From contig NZ_CP110008.1 in assembly GCF_025947285.1 (NCBI RefSeq), positions 1,317,001-1,381,000 on the forward strand: a stretch of 64,000 nucleotides of DNA, given 5' to 3'. Below are positions 25,317-33,690 of the stretch, one piece after another. The notes below the pieces were generated by a model. It did no database searches. It was not told where the DNA came from and was given only the letters and a program-made list of their open reading frames with translations. This DNA comes from Flavobacterium sp. N2820 (lineage in GTDB: Bacteria > Bacteroidota > Bacteroidia > Flavobacteriales > Flavobacteriaceae). Position numbers and translations under genes: made by a program. Each line of letters starts with the position of its first letter. Positions within the stretch are counted from its first letter, which is position 1.

Positions 25317-27326
25317 ATGAATTTTTTTTACCGCCTTTTTTTACTTACAATAGTTTCAACGACACAAGCACAATTTAATTTTAATTATAATCTCAATACA
25401 AACGGAAGAAGAGTTTGTCTCATACAAGCTTCCGTTAATACCTCTTCACCAAGTGTTACGCTCCATTTATTGGATGAATTTGCTAATACTTCTGAACCTT
25501 ATACAATAAAAAGAAGACCCCTTAATGGTACAAATGCAGATTGGTCTACGTTGGTAACAAACTTAGCGCCAACAACAACTAGTTGGACCGATTTTAATGT
25601 GCTTTTGGGTAATTCGTATGAATATCAAGTTAGGCGTACCACTGCTTCTGGAGACGCTATAGGTCATTTAACAGCCGCTTTACTTTACGACCAATCGAAT
25701 TATAAAGGGCGAATGATATTGGCAATTGATACTTCCTTTCAAACCAGTTTAGCTGCTGAAATTGTACAACTCAAAAAAGATTTAACGCATGAAGGTTGGC
25801 ACGTAATTGAACTCTATGTTCCAAGAGCAACAACATGGGAAACCGAAGCTAGCATCTTTACCACAAAAAATTTAATAACTACTGCTTACAATAATTCTCC
25901 ATCAAACGATAAACCAACCCACCTATTTTTACTAGGTCACATTCCTATAGCGCGTTCTGGACAAAATGCAATTGCTCCTGACGATCATGATATCAATAAA
26001 GGCGCTCGCGGTGCTGATTGTTTTTATGCTGATATAGATGGTGTTTTTACCGATATTGCGACTTATAATCCTGGAACTATAAATTCAATGGCTATTAATT
26101 TACCCAATGATTACAAATGGGATCAAGATTTTATTCCTTCTGAATTAGAAATGGCATTTGGAAGAGTTGATTTTGCAAATATTACAAGTTACACCGACAG
26201 CGAAGAAGTTTTATTGCGTAATTATTTGACTAAACTTCACCACTATAGAATGGTTTCTAATGGTTATGACATGGGAGATAAAACGGCCTTTAGAAGTGGT
26301 TATGATAACTCAAACGACGGTTCTTACAGGAGTTTAATTCCAATTACAGGAGTGAACAATGTGGATTTTTATACTGGAAGTGCTGCTTATCCTCAATGGG
26401 TTCAAAACAATGGCCCTTATCAAATTTTTATGCAAAATTCTCAGATTCCAAACCTTAACGATTGGAACACATATGGCATGGATGCAACCCTGTTTTCAAG
26501 CGACCAAAGCTATTGGGGCTATTGGGACGAAGCAGAAAGTTTTAATTATGGAAAAATCAGGGCATTGTTAGCATCCAACACAAAATGTTTAGGTGCTATA
26601 TATACCACCACTGCAATTAACACCTTTCATCAACCGGCTATGGGCGAAACAATTGGTTGGAGTTGTAAACGAATAATGGATCACAATTTAGGCAATAATT
26701 TATTAGAAAAACAGCAACAACCTTATGACACTTCTGAATTTTGGAATAGAACCCATTTTCAATATCATGGCGATCCTACTTTGCGACTTTTTCAAGTTCA
26801 TCCTGCGTCAAATTTAACCGCAACTAGTAATGGCGCAGCACTTACTTTATCATGGAATGCTGCTAATGATACTGATATTATTGGTTATCATGTGTACAAA
26901 AGCGACAGTGAATATGGACTGTTTACAAAACTTACAACAAATCCTGTTGCAGCTTTGAGTTTTACGGATACTAATTTTAATGCTACCAATTGGTATATGG
27001 TAAGAGCTATAAAAGTGCAACAAACAGGAAGTGGTACGTTTTTGAACCCAAGTATTGGTATTAGTGGTAATGCGGCACTTCTTACTACAGCTAAATTTGA
27101 CCGTAAAACGGTTCTGGTATATCCTAACCCTTGTAAAAATTGGTTACACGTTGAATCCGATGAAGTATTAAAATCGTATCAAATAGTAGATTTACAAGGA
27201 AAAACTATACTAGAAAATACGTTTGAAGATCAAAGCATTGACATTAGTGCATTAAAAAATGGCGTTTATTTTATAAGCCTCTTTTCAGAACAAAATACAA
27301 TTGTAAAAAAGATAGTCAAAATCTAA
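25317..27326 (+). CDS. Large secreted T9SS type A protein, distantly peptidase C25-like
   Basis: 669 residues from the ATG at 25317, with a signal peptide (MNFFYRLFLLTIVSTTQAQ). An N-terminal beta-rich region is followed by a ~330-residue alpha/beta region with HLFLLGHIPIA, GADCFYADIDG and FQYHGDPTLRLF. This order resembles gingipain-type C25 peptidases, where a YFGDIDG-like strand and a terminal GDP..RL motif occur. I cannot assign a catalytic His-Cys pair with confidence, so activity is open. A fibronectin-III-like domain (ASNLTATSNGAALTLSW) and a type A sorting domain (VLVYPNPCKNWLHV ... KKIVKI) end the protein. Confidence 0.82.
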   Translation: MNFFYRLFLLTIVSTTQAQFNFNYNLNTNGRRVCLIQASVNTSSPSVTLHLLDEFANTSEPYTIKRRPLNGTNADWSTLVTNLAPTTTSWTDFNVLLGNSYEYQVRRTTASGDAIGHLTAALLYDQSNYKGRMILAIDTSFQTSLAAEIVQLKKDLTHEGWHVIELYVPRATTWETEASIFTTKNLITTAYNNSPSNDKPTHLFLLGHIPIARSGQNAIAPDDHDINKGARGADCFYADIDGVFTDIATYNPGTINSMAINLPNDYKWDQDFIPSELEMAFGRVDFANITSYTDSEEVLLRNYLTKLHHYRMVSNGYDMGDKTAFRSGYDNSNDGSYRSLIPITGVNNVDFYTGSAAYPQWVQNNGPYQIFMQNSQIPNLNDWNTYGMDATLFSSDQSYWGYWDEAESFNYGKIRALLASNTKCLGAIYTTTAINTFHQPAMGETIGWSCKRIMDHNLGNNLLEKQQQPYDTSEFWNRTHFQYHGDPTLRLFQVHPASNLTATSNGAALTLSWNAANDTDIIGYHVYKSDSEYGLFTKLTTNPVAALSFTDTNFNATNWYMVRAIKVQQTGSGTFLNPSIGISGNAALLTTAKFDRKTVLVYPNPCKNWLHVESDEVLKSYQIVDLQGKTILENTFEDQSIDISALKNGVYFISLFSEQNTIVKKIVKI

Positions 27327-27342
27327 TCCTAAACAACGTCGC

Positions 27343-28125
27343 TTATTTACTTTTTATATAAGCGATTACTTGCTGATTAAAAATAATGGGCTGTTCAACA
27401 TTTACTACATGTCCGCAGTTTTGAATGATAAAAAGTTCCGCAGTTTTTACATGATTGGCAACTACTTGCTTCACCGAAGGTAAAAACATATAATCTTCTT
27501 CACCCATTACGTAAAGCGTGGGAATATTCAGTTCTTTTTGTCTAAACCAACGTAAAACTGGGTTGATTTCGGCTGTGAGTTTGAACCATTTGATGAATTC
27601 TTTTTGATAGAGTTTTTTGGCTTCGTTAATGAATAATAAGCGTGATTGTTTGTGATTTTTTTTAGGCATAATCACAAAGGCAAAAAACTTGTATAAAACC
27701 AAATAAGGCAATACATATTTAAACATATTTCCTAATTTCATTAAGATTTGCGAACGAAAATTCATCTTTAAAATCGCGCCACCTAAAATCATACTCTTTA
27801 CGCGATGTGGATGCATTTCTGCCAATTGACGAATCACTATCGAACCCAATGAAATTCCAACAAAATGGGAGCTTTCAATCTTTAAGTGTTCGATGACTTC
27901 CACTACATCTGTTGCGATTGATTTAAACGTGTATTTTTGTTTAAAAGCTGTTTTAATTTGTTCATTTGAGTTGCCGTGACCTCTTAAATCCAGCAACAAC
28001 ACATTAAAATGCTTTTGAAAATCGCGAATTTGCTTAAACCAAATAGAAGAACTACCTCCTGCTCCATGAACAAAAGTAACCCATTCGGTACTCGACTCGT
28101 TTTTATATAGTGTATAGGAAATCAA
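27343..28125 (-). CDS. Alpha/beta-fold hydrolase
   Basis: 260 residues, cytoplasmic. It shows the alpha/beta hydrolase series: oxyanion-hole FVHGAGGSSSIWF, LLLDLRGHGNS, nucleophile elbow FVGISLGSIV (GxSxG), acid region LYVMGEEDYMF, and catalytic His in IQNCGHVVNVEQP. The substrate is unknown; the general shape fits an esterase or haloperoxidase-like enzyme. It converges on the T9SS gene, with 16 bases between stops. Confidence 0.9.
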   Translation of the reverse strand: MISYTLYKNESSTEWVTFVHGAGGSSSIWFKQIRDFQKHFNVLLLDLRGHGNSNEQIKTAFKQKYTFKSIATDVVEVIEHLKIESSHFVGISLGSIVIRQLAEMHPHRVKSMILGGAILKMNFRSQILMKLGNMFKYVLPYLVLYKFFAFVIMPKKNHKQSRLLFINEAKKLYQKEFIKWFKLTAEINPVLRWFRQKELNIPTLYVMGEEDYMFLPSVKQVVANHVKTAELFIIQNCGHVVNVEQPIIFNQQVIAYIKSK

Positions 28126-28181
28126 ATTCTAATTTTGTTCAAATGTACTACTTTTCAAAAAACTGTAGGGCTAAACAAATT

Positions 28182-28970
28182 TTAAATTTTGGAATGTAGT
28201 AATTTGAAATAATCAAAGGCTTTTAATACCCTACTTCCATACCAGGAAAACAGTTCACCATCTACAAAAACGGTTTTGGCATGATGTGTGAATCTTCCAA
28301 TTTCAAAAGCATGTTCATCATTAAATGGAAAAGGTTCGGAAGACAAAAATACATAATCTGGATCGCCTTCTAAACGGATTTTTTTTAATTCGATTTCGGG
28401 ATAACGCCCTTCTTTTACTTCGTAAATATTATCGAAATGATTCAATTTCAATAGTTCGTTAATAAACGTATTATTTCCAGCCACCATGTGAGGTTTAGCC
28501 CAAATAAAATAAGCGGCTTTCTTCATTGGTTTATCGTTTATAAATTGCTGAAAATCTTGATAAGCAAAGTTGATTTTATCGCTCCATTTTTGTGCTTCGG
28601 TGCGTTTATTGAAGAGTTGCCCAAAATCGTGAATCATTTGTAAATTGTCTTCAATCGTTACGATATTGGTTACCCAAACTGGACAAATTTGAGCTAATTC
28701 TTCAACAATTTCTTTGGTATTTTCTTCTTTATTACAAATGATGATATCGGGCTGAAGTGCTTTTATTTTATCAAATTTTACGGTTTTTGTACCGCCAACA
28801 ATGGTTTTTGTTGCTTTAAGATGAACAGGATGTACACAAAACTTCGTAATTCCGACAAGGGAATCTTCCAACCCCAAATCGAACAACAATTCGGTTTGCG
28901 AAGGCACTAATGAAACAATTCGCTTTGGAGCTGTTTTGAAGAAATGTTCGGTGCCTAATTGGTCAATCAT
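28182..28970 (-). CDS. BtuF-like helical-backbone metal/cobalamin receptor protein
   Basis: 262 residues from MIDQLGTEHFFKTAPKRIVSL. A longer frame runs back through the tRNA gene and is rejected. The family pattern is clear: RIVSLVPSQTELLFDLGLEDSLVGIT, LQPDIIICNKEENTKEIVEEL, and late DPDYVFLSSEPFPF. BtuF and FhuD relatives bind cobalamin or siderophores for ABC importers. This copy has no signal peptide or lipobox, unlike true periplasmic receptors, so it may be cytoplasmic. No permease or ATPase gene is adjacent. Confidence 0.85.
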   Translation of the reverse strand: MIDQLGTEHFFKTAPKRIVSLVPSQTELLFDLGLEDSLVGITKFCVHPVHLKATKTIVGGTKTVKFDKIKALQPDIIICNKEENTKEIVEELAQICPVWVTNIVTIEDNLQMIHDFGQLFNKRTEAQKWSDKINFAYQDFQQFINDKPMKKAAYFIWAKPHMVAGNNTFINELLKLNHFDNIYEVKEGRYPEIELKKIRLEGDPDYVFLSSEPFPFNDEHAFEIGRFTHHAKTVFVDGELFSWYGSRVLKAFDYFKLLHSKI

Positions 28971-28983
28971 AATCCGTATACTG

Positions 28984-29057
28984 TGGAGAAGATGGGGCTC
29001 GAACCCACGACCTCTACGCTGCCAGCGTAGCGCTCTAGCCAACTGAGCTACATCCCC
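28984..29057 (-). tRNA. tRNA-Ala (anticodon GGC)
   Basis: Read on the minus strand it folds as a complete cloverleaf: acceptor GGGGATG/CTTCTCC, D-arm GCTCAGTTGGCTAGAGC, anticodon stem CTACG/CGTAG around loop CTGGCAG (anticodon GGC), variable AGGTC, T-arm with GGGTTCGAGCCCC. Acceptor pair 3-70 is G-U, the alanine identity element. Pair 6-67 is a U-U mismatch, slightly unusual. CCA is not fully encoded. Confidence 0.96.
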
Positions 29058-29152
29058 AAAAAATTTTTACGAATATAGTTATTTTTAAACACAAAACTTT
29101 CTATTTGATTCGATAAAAAAATAAAGTAGTTTTACATTTCTAAAATAAAACC

Positions 29153-29725
29153 ATGCACGCAGATTACATTACCGACCAAAATTTTGCTGATATTACCTAT
29201 GCCGAAAGCGATGTAAAGTACAAAGAATATGAAAATTGTACGTTTACGAATTGCGATTTTAGAGCGTGTTCGTTTATAGCGGTTACATTTATTGACTGCA
29301 ACTTTTTTGATTGTAATTTTAGAAGTACGAAAATCAACCATGTGTCGTTGCGTGATGTTTGGTTTACGAAATGCGATTTTACTTCGGTGAATTTTGCCAT
29401 GACCGACCAAATTTTGTATGAGTTTCACTTTAAAGATAGCTTGCTTGATTATGCCCAATTTTACAGTTTGAAACTCAAGAAAATGCAATTTATTAATTGC
29501 AGTATGATTGCGGTGGATTTTATGGAAAGTGATTTATCGGAAGCGTTGTTTGATAATTGTAATTTAAGACATGCTGTTTTTATTGGTACCACAGCCAACA
29601 AAACCGATTTTGCTACAAGTTATGATTTTACGATTGATCCTGAAAAAAACAAACTAAAACGCGCTATTTTTTCTACTGAAAATTTAAAAGGTTTGTTACA
29701 GAAATATGATTTGGTGATTAAATAA
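29153..29725 (+). CDS. Pentapeptide-repeat protein
   Basis: 190 residues made almost wholly of pentapeptide repeats with the A(D/N)LXX-type pattern: CTFTNCDFRACSFIAVTF, then CNFFDCNFRSTKI, and in the second half MQFINCSMIAVDFMESDLS. This predicts a right-handed quadrilateral beta-helix. It is cytoplasmic, without signal peptide. Some relatives (Qnr, MfpA) mimic DNA and bind gyrase, but this is only a structural analogy. The ATG at 29153 follows the tRNA gene by ~95 bases, divergently. Confidence 0.93.
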   Translation: MHADYITDQNFADITYAESDVKYKEYENCTFTNCDFRACSFIAVTFIDCNFFDCNFRSTKINHVSLRDVWFTKCDFTSVNFAMTDQILYEFHFKDSLLDYAQFYSLKLKKMQFINCSMIAVDFMESDLSEALFDNCNLRHAVFIGTTANKTDFATSYDFTIDPEKNKLKRAIFSTENLKGLLQKYDLVIK

Positions 29726-29835
29726 GCTTTGCACATATTTGGCACACGGATTTTGCTGATTTTCAAGCGCAGATTTTGCTGATTTATTCGTATGAGATTA
29801 AAAATAAAATAGCTTAAAAACTGAAAACTATTTCC

Positions 29836-29843
29836 TACATTTG
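29836..29843 (+). promoter_or_regulatory. -7 box for the cytochrome b561 gene
   Basis: TACATTTG, a full match to TAnnTTTG, 21 bases before the ATG at 29865. It overlaps a TTG that would otherwise look like an alternative start. Confidence 0.5.
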
Positions 29844-29864
29844 GGTAACATTAAACGTTATATC

Positions 29865-30443
29865 ATGGAAACCCGAAATTATTCTAAAGTCTACCGTATT
29901 TTACATTGGTTAATTGCTTTTACATTTCTTTTGCTGTTGCTGACTATTTTTTTACGCAAGACCTGGATGGAAAAAAATCATGTGGCTGGAATAATTCAGG
30001 CTTTTTTAGCGGACAATGGTTATGCTGCACTATCGGAAGATGATGCTATTGTATTGGCTAAAAAAATCAGAAAACCGATGTGGAACTGGCATATTTATTT
30101 TGGTTATGTATTAACCGGTTTGTATTGCATACGTTTGGCAGTACCCTTTTTTGGGGAAATGAAATTTGCTTCGCCTTTTAAAGTGGGTTTAGACATGAAA
30201 ACCAAATTTCAATATTGGGTTTACCTGGTGTTTTATGTGTGTACTGCGATTTCGTTAGTAACGGGTTTATTTATTGAATTTGGACCTAAAAATCTAAAAG
30301 ACCCGATGGAAGAAATACACGTACTTTCGTTATACTATTTGCTTGGCTTTATTGTATTGCATTTTGGAGGTGTTCTACTTGCTGAATGTACCACACAAAA
30401 AGGATTGATTTCAAGAGTGATTAGCGGAAGTAAAAAAGGATAA
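29865..30443 (+). CDS. Cytochrome b561-type membrane protein
   Basis: 192 residues starting METRNYSKVYRILHWLIAF. It has four hydrophobic segments with histidines in membrane-facing positions (YRILHWLIA, WNWHIYFGYVL, EEIHVLSLYYLLGFIVLHFGG), the layout of bacterial di-heme cytochrome b561 proteins, which carry electrons between quinones and periplasmic partners. The TTG further upstream lies in the promoter box and is rejected. It is monocistronic. Confidence 0.88.
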   Translation: METRNYSKVYRILHWLIAFTFLLLLLTIFLRKTWMEKNHVAGIIQAFLADNGYAALSEDDAIVLAKKIRKPMWNWHIYFGYVLTGLYCIRLAVPFFGEMKFASPFKVGLDMKTKFQYWVYLVFYVCTAISLVTGLFIEFGPKNLKDPMEEIHVLSLYYLLGFIVLHFGGVLLAECTTQKGLISRVISGSKKG

Positions 30444-30481
30444 ATCTTGGTGCTAAAAAACACTAAATGTTAAAACGGCAT

Positions 30482-30498
30482 CCCCGTAAAACTACTTG
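30482..30498. repeat. Extra copy of the hairpin arm
   Basis: CCCCGTAAAACTACTTG differs at one base from the left arm of the hairpin immediately downstream, CCCCGTAAAACTACCTG. Confidence 0.8.
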
Positions 30499-30503
30499 GT
30501 TGA

Positions 30504-30553
30504 CCCCGTAAAACTACCTGTTTTTAAAATCAGGTAGTTTTACGGGGTTTTTT
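30504..30553 (+). terminator. Terminator-like hairpin with a 17-bp perfect stem
   Basis: Arms at 30504-30520 (CCCCGTAAAACTACCTG) and 30531-30547, 10-base loop, then six T. The stem is far longer than the 7-11 bp seen at the other terminators in this window. Confidence 0.8.
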
Positions 30554-30884
30554 GTGGATTTTTCTTGCTAAAATTGTACTGTAAGCAGCTTACTAAAAGC
30601 ATTTTACGCTTTTTAAAAACCAAAATCCCAGTAAACACTGGAAAAAAAAATTGAAAATATACAGAAAATCTGTAATTGGGTTTGGGAATGGTTTTTTATA
30701 TTGTAGGTGTTTTGTATGTGTTTGATTATTAAACAAATTACTGGCTAGTTGGCAAAAAAAACAGTAATTATACTATTTAAACAGTAACATTATTTACACA
30801 GAAGTTGGGAGCAGAAAAACTTAACATTTTAAGTCTTATAAATCGATCACTTAACTATTTTATAACTATTTTAATTAGAAAATC

Positions 30885-31811
30885 ATGAAAAAATCATTTA
30901 TTTTATTAAGTTTTTTTACTCTTTGTGTAAGCTTGAATAATTATGCTCAAGAAAAGAATATTATTCCTGTAAACATTAAGTCCCTTAACGAATCTATTTC
31001 TCAAAAATCTTTAACAGGTTCAATTGAATTGTCTTCAATGGAAGTAGAATCATCAGCTCTCTCTGATATTTTAGCAACGACACCAAATTGTCAAGTAACA
31101 GCACCAACAACATTAGCTCAATTAACGGGGGGTTGGAAAATATTTTTTTACAATATGACTTTAGAAACTGCAGCTAAAGTAGGAGTTGTTTCAATAGCTG
31201 AAGCTCAAACTAATATTGGAAAAGAAGTATATGTTTATGAACAAATGAATTATAAAGATTTAGACAATTGTAAGAATGGTAAAATTACGTATGGTGCTGG
31301 AGTAAGGCTAACAATTCTAGCAAAGAAATTAGATGCAAGTGCAAATTTATCAAATTTAGGTGCGATTGCAGCATCAGCAGAGTTTAAAAAGGCTGAAGTT
31401 ACTGTAACGATGAGTACAATAGGTTTGTCTGGACCAAAAATAACGGCTACAATTCCACCTGCAGGTAGTTATAGTGTAGAGAAGCATGTACAATATTTAC
31501 AAGCAATTGACGCTATTAAAGAAGCTACCGCAGATTCAACTACAATAGTAACCCCAGAGATTATTAGTCTGAGTATTCCACCGAGTAGTAATTCGGAATT
31601 TTTAAAAGCAACATACATAACATTTGCTTTAGAAAGAATTGCTAAGCGAGAATCTTTTAATACCGCAAAAACAAAGATTGAAACTTGGAGCGATTTAACA
31701 GATGCGATGTTCAGACAAGTTTATACAGCAATTGTGGGAGGTAATGATGACAAAAAACCCTCTGAAATTAATGTTTTACAAGCTAAAGAAATTCTAAAAG
31801 ACACACATTAA
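30885..31811 (+). CDS. Secreted protein of unknown function
   Basis: 308 residues with a signal peptide (MKKSFILLSFFTLCVSLNNYAQ). The mature part is rich in Thr, Ser, Ala and Ile, contains only a few cysteines, and has no lipobox or T9SS tail, so it is probably periplasmic. A central KITYGAGVRLTILAKKLDA segment looks beta-strand-like and the C-terminal third is helical. I recognise no family. It stands alone between two long gene-free stretches. Confidence 0.72.
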   Translation: MKKSFILLSFFTLCVSLNNYAQEKNIIPVNIKSLNESISQKSLTGSIELSSMEVESSALSDILATTPNCQVTAPTTLAQLTGGWKIFFYNMTLETAAKVGVVSIAEAQTNIGKEVYVYEQMNYKDLDNCKNGKITYGAGVRLTILAKKLDASANLSNLGAIAASAEFKKAEVTVTMSTIGLSGPKITATIPPAGSYSVEKHVQYLQAIDAIKEATADSTTIVTPEIISLSIPPSSNSEFLKATYITFALERIAKRESFNTAKTKIETWSDLTDAMFRQVYTAIVGGNDDKKPSEINVLQAKEILKDTH

Positions 31812-32464
31812 GTTATAAAATTTGAAGAGTGAACAGCGCTCATTATTACTAAGATAACCAGCCAGTAACAGCCGTTTGGTGAGATTGCAAATTTTGTGGT
31901 AAATTCACGTTTACATTTCGCAAGAAATTTTATTTTTAACAGAAAATAATCGGTTCCAAGGCTCGCAACAGTGCAAAGCTTGATAACGTTCATTTCAAAT
32001 TTCATAAAATCACTGTTTTTTAAATATTTCAAAATAATAAATTGAATAAGTAGTATAATAATTAAAATCCTGAGTTCACACTCAGGATTTTTCATTCAAA
32101 CCCCAACAAACACAACTATTAAAAAAAACAATATTCGTTCACAACAAAAGCGTATTCGGGAGCAGAAATTGATATATGTATTTTTATAGCGATTCCTTCT
32201 CAATTTATGCATTCAATAGCAACTTAGTAATAAATTAAGTAACTCAAAGCGATTTATTTTATGATTAAAATTTCCGAAAATCCCTCAATATCAACGTTGT
32301 TTCATTTAATGTTTTTATTATATTTGTTAAGTAAGTCAGTACTAAAAACAGGTCTGTTCGTTCTTGAATCAACACTTGTTTGTATTTATTTATGCGGTTC
32401 ACAAAAAATGAGCCCTCTATTTTGACTTAAAATTCATTGATTATCAACTAAAAATAATTCTAAT
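31812..32464. other. 653-bp gene-free stretch with repeat-like DNA
   Basis: The minus-strand 95-codon frame here begins inside a terminator and is judged spurious. The first ~250 bp, including CCAGCCAGTAACAGCCGTTT and CGGTTCCAAGGCTCGCAACA, are less AT-rich than usual intergenic DNA and resemble a decayed dispersed element. A terminator follows at 32065-32092. The rest is AT-rich leader with no recognisable RNA. Confidence 0.5.
32065..32092 (+). terminator. Rho-independent terminator
   Basis: Perfect 11 bp stem AAATCCTGAGT / ACTCAGGATTT with loop TCAC and a T-run. It is 250 bp beyond the nearest stop codon on the same strand. Confidence 0.88.
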
Positions 32465-33532
32465 ATGCGTTTAAACTATTTTGTATTTGTGGTAATGATT
32501 TCGTTTTGTGGTATGAATGCTCAAGATAAAACGGCGGCTTTAAAATTAGTTGGAGAAGGTGTGGCCTTTCACGACAAAGGAGAATATGAAAACGCTATTA
32601 AAAAATATGATGAAGCCCTAACTGTAGACGTTGATAATTTAACCGCATTGTCTGAAAAAGCCTATTCTCTCTCTTCCTTACATCAATATGAAGAAGCAAT
32701 TGCACTTTGCAAAATAGCCTTAAAAAAGCATCCAAAAGAAAAAGGATTGCAATTTATTTATGTCACCTATGGCAATGCATTAGATCACTTAAAAAAAACG
32801 GATCAAGCGTTTGCTATGTATGATAAAGGCATTAAAAAATTTCCAGACTATTACCAACTACCCTTTAACAAAGGAATTGCGTATTCAGGATTGCGAAAAT
32901 ATGATGAAGCAATTACGTGTTTTCAGCAAGCCATCGCAATTAATCCCTATCACTTAGGCTCTCTTAATGGCATTGCGCGTTTAGAGATGATTCAAGGAAA
33001 TAAAATACCTTCAATTTTAGGCTTTTGTTCCTATTTTATTCAAGACCCACAATCGTCAAGAGCTGCTGAAAATTTAAAAAATTTAATAGATGTATTGGAT
33101 GGAAATGTCAAAAAAACAGGTGATAAAGCAATATCGATTAGCTTAGACTCTAAAATGTTTGACAAAGCGGTTAAGAAAGGGAAACCCGAAGCCAATGATT
33201 TTTCAACTACTGAATTAACACTGACTTTAGCTGTAGCTTTAGATTATGATGAGAAGTATCAAAACGACACCGATGTAGTAAAATTTATTAGAAAATTTGA
33301 AAGGATGTGTGCCTCATTGAATGAATCAAAAATAGACAATCATGGGTTTTATTGGGAAACTTGGGTTCCTTATTTTTTAGAATTGCACAAAAATAATTTT
33401 TCAGAAACCTTGGGTTATTTGGTCTTTGCTACTACAGAAACAGAAGATGTAACGAACTGGTTCAACACGCATGAAGTACAAATTAATCAATTTTATGATT
33501 GGTCTAAAAATTATGAATGGCCTAAGAAATAA
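32465..33532 (+). CDS. Exported TPR-repeat protein
   Basis: 355 residues with a signal peptide (MRLNYFVFVVMISFCGMNAQ). Tetratricopeptide repeats fill residues ~25-180: VAFHDKGEYENAIKKYDEAL, AYSLSSLHQYEEAIALCKIALKKHP, GNALDHLKKTDQAFAMYDKGI, GIAYSGLRKYDEAITCFQQAIAINP. The C-terminal half (from MFDKAVKKGKPEANDF) is a non-repeat domain I do not recognise. It is probably a periplasmic protein-binding scaffold. A terminator follows at 33586-33616. Confidence 0.88.
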   Translation: MRLNYFVFVVMISFCGMNAQDKTAALKLVGEGVAFHDKGEYENAIKKYDEALTVDVDNLTALSEKAYSLSSLHQYEEAIALCKIALKKHPKEKGLQFIYVTYGNALDHLKKTDQAFAMYDKGIKKFPDYYQLPFNKGIAYSGLRKYDEAITCFQQAIAINPYHLGSLNGIARLEMIQGNKIPSILGFCSYFIQDPQSSRAAENLKNLIDVLDGNVKKTGDKAISISLDSKMFDKAVKKGKPEANDFSTTELTLTLAVALDYDEKYQNDTDVVKFIRKFERMCASLNESKIDNHGFYWETWVPYFLELHKNNFSETLGYLVFATTETEDVTNWFNTHEVQINQFYDWSKNYEWPKK

Positions 33533-33585
33533 GTTCACCTTTTACATTCAAGTTTTGAAAAAAATCTAGTTTTTGAATCCCATAC

Positions 33586-33616
33586 AACTCCTGCATTTAA
33601 AGCGGGAGTTTTTTTT
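33586..33616 (+). terminator. Rho-independent terminator
   Basis: 9 bp stem AACTCCTGC / GCGGGAGTT (one G-U pair) followed by eight T. Confidence 0.9.
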
Positions 33617-33690
33617 ATTAAAAAAAGAGCGTAGCATTTTGTAGTATGCTCACAAATAGTACCTTTACGGCAAATTTAAATTTAAAACAA

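Larger units (their letters stand above)
30444..30884. other. Gene-free stretch with a duplicated hairpin arm
   Basis: No open frame worth calling is present in these 441 bp. The left part holds the CCCCGTAAAACTAC repeat and hairpin at 30482-30553. The remainder is AT-rich leader of the next gene, with GGGAGCAGAAA at 30807-30817 that recurs at 32158-32168. Confidence 0.7.

Noticed and set aside
28126..28181. Cobalamin riboswitch near the BtuF-like gene or icmF
   Set aside because: I looked for the B12-box GCCACTG pattern on both strands near these genes and saw none; the gaps are too short.
28971..29042. N-terminal extension of the BtuF-like gene
   Set aside because: The extra 24 codons run through the tRNA-Ala gene; the protein family start is the Met at 28970.
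31808..32095. 95-codon minus-strand open frame
   Set aside because: It starts inside a rho-independent terminator, has no family resemblance and its protein is a low-quality hydrophobic mix; the region is better read as non-coding.
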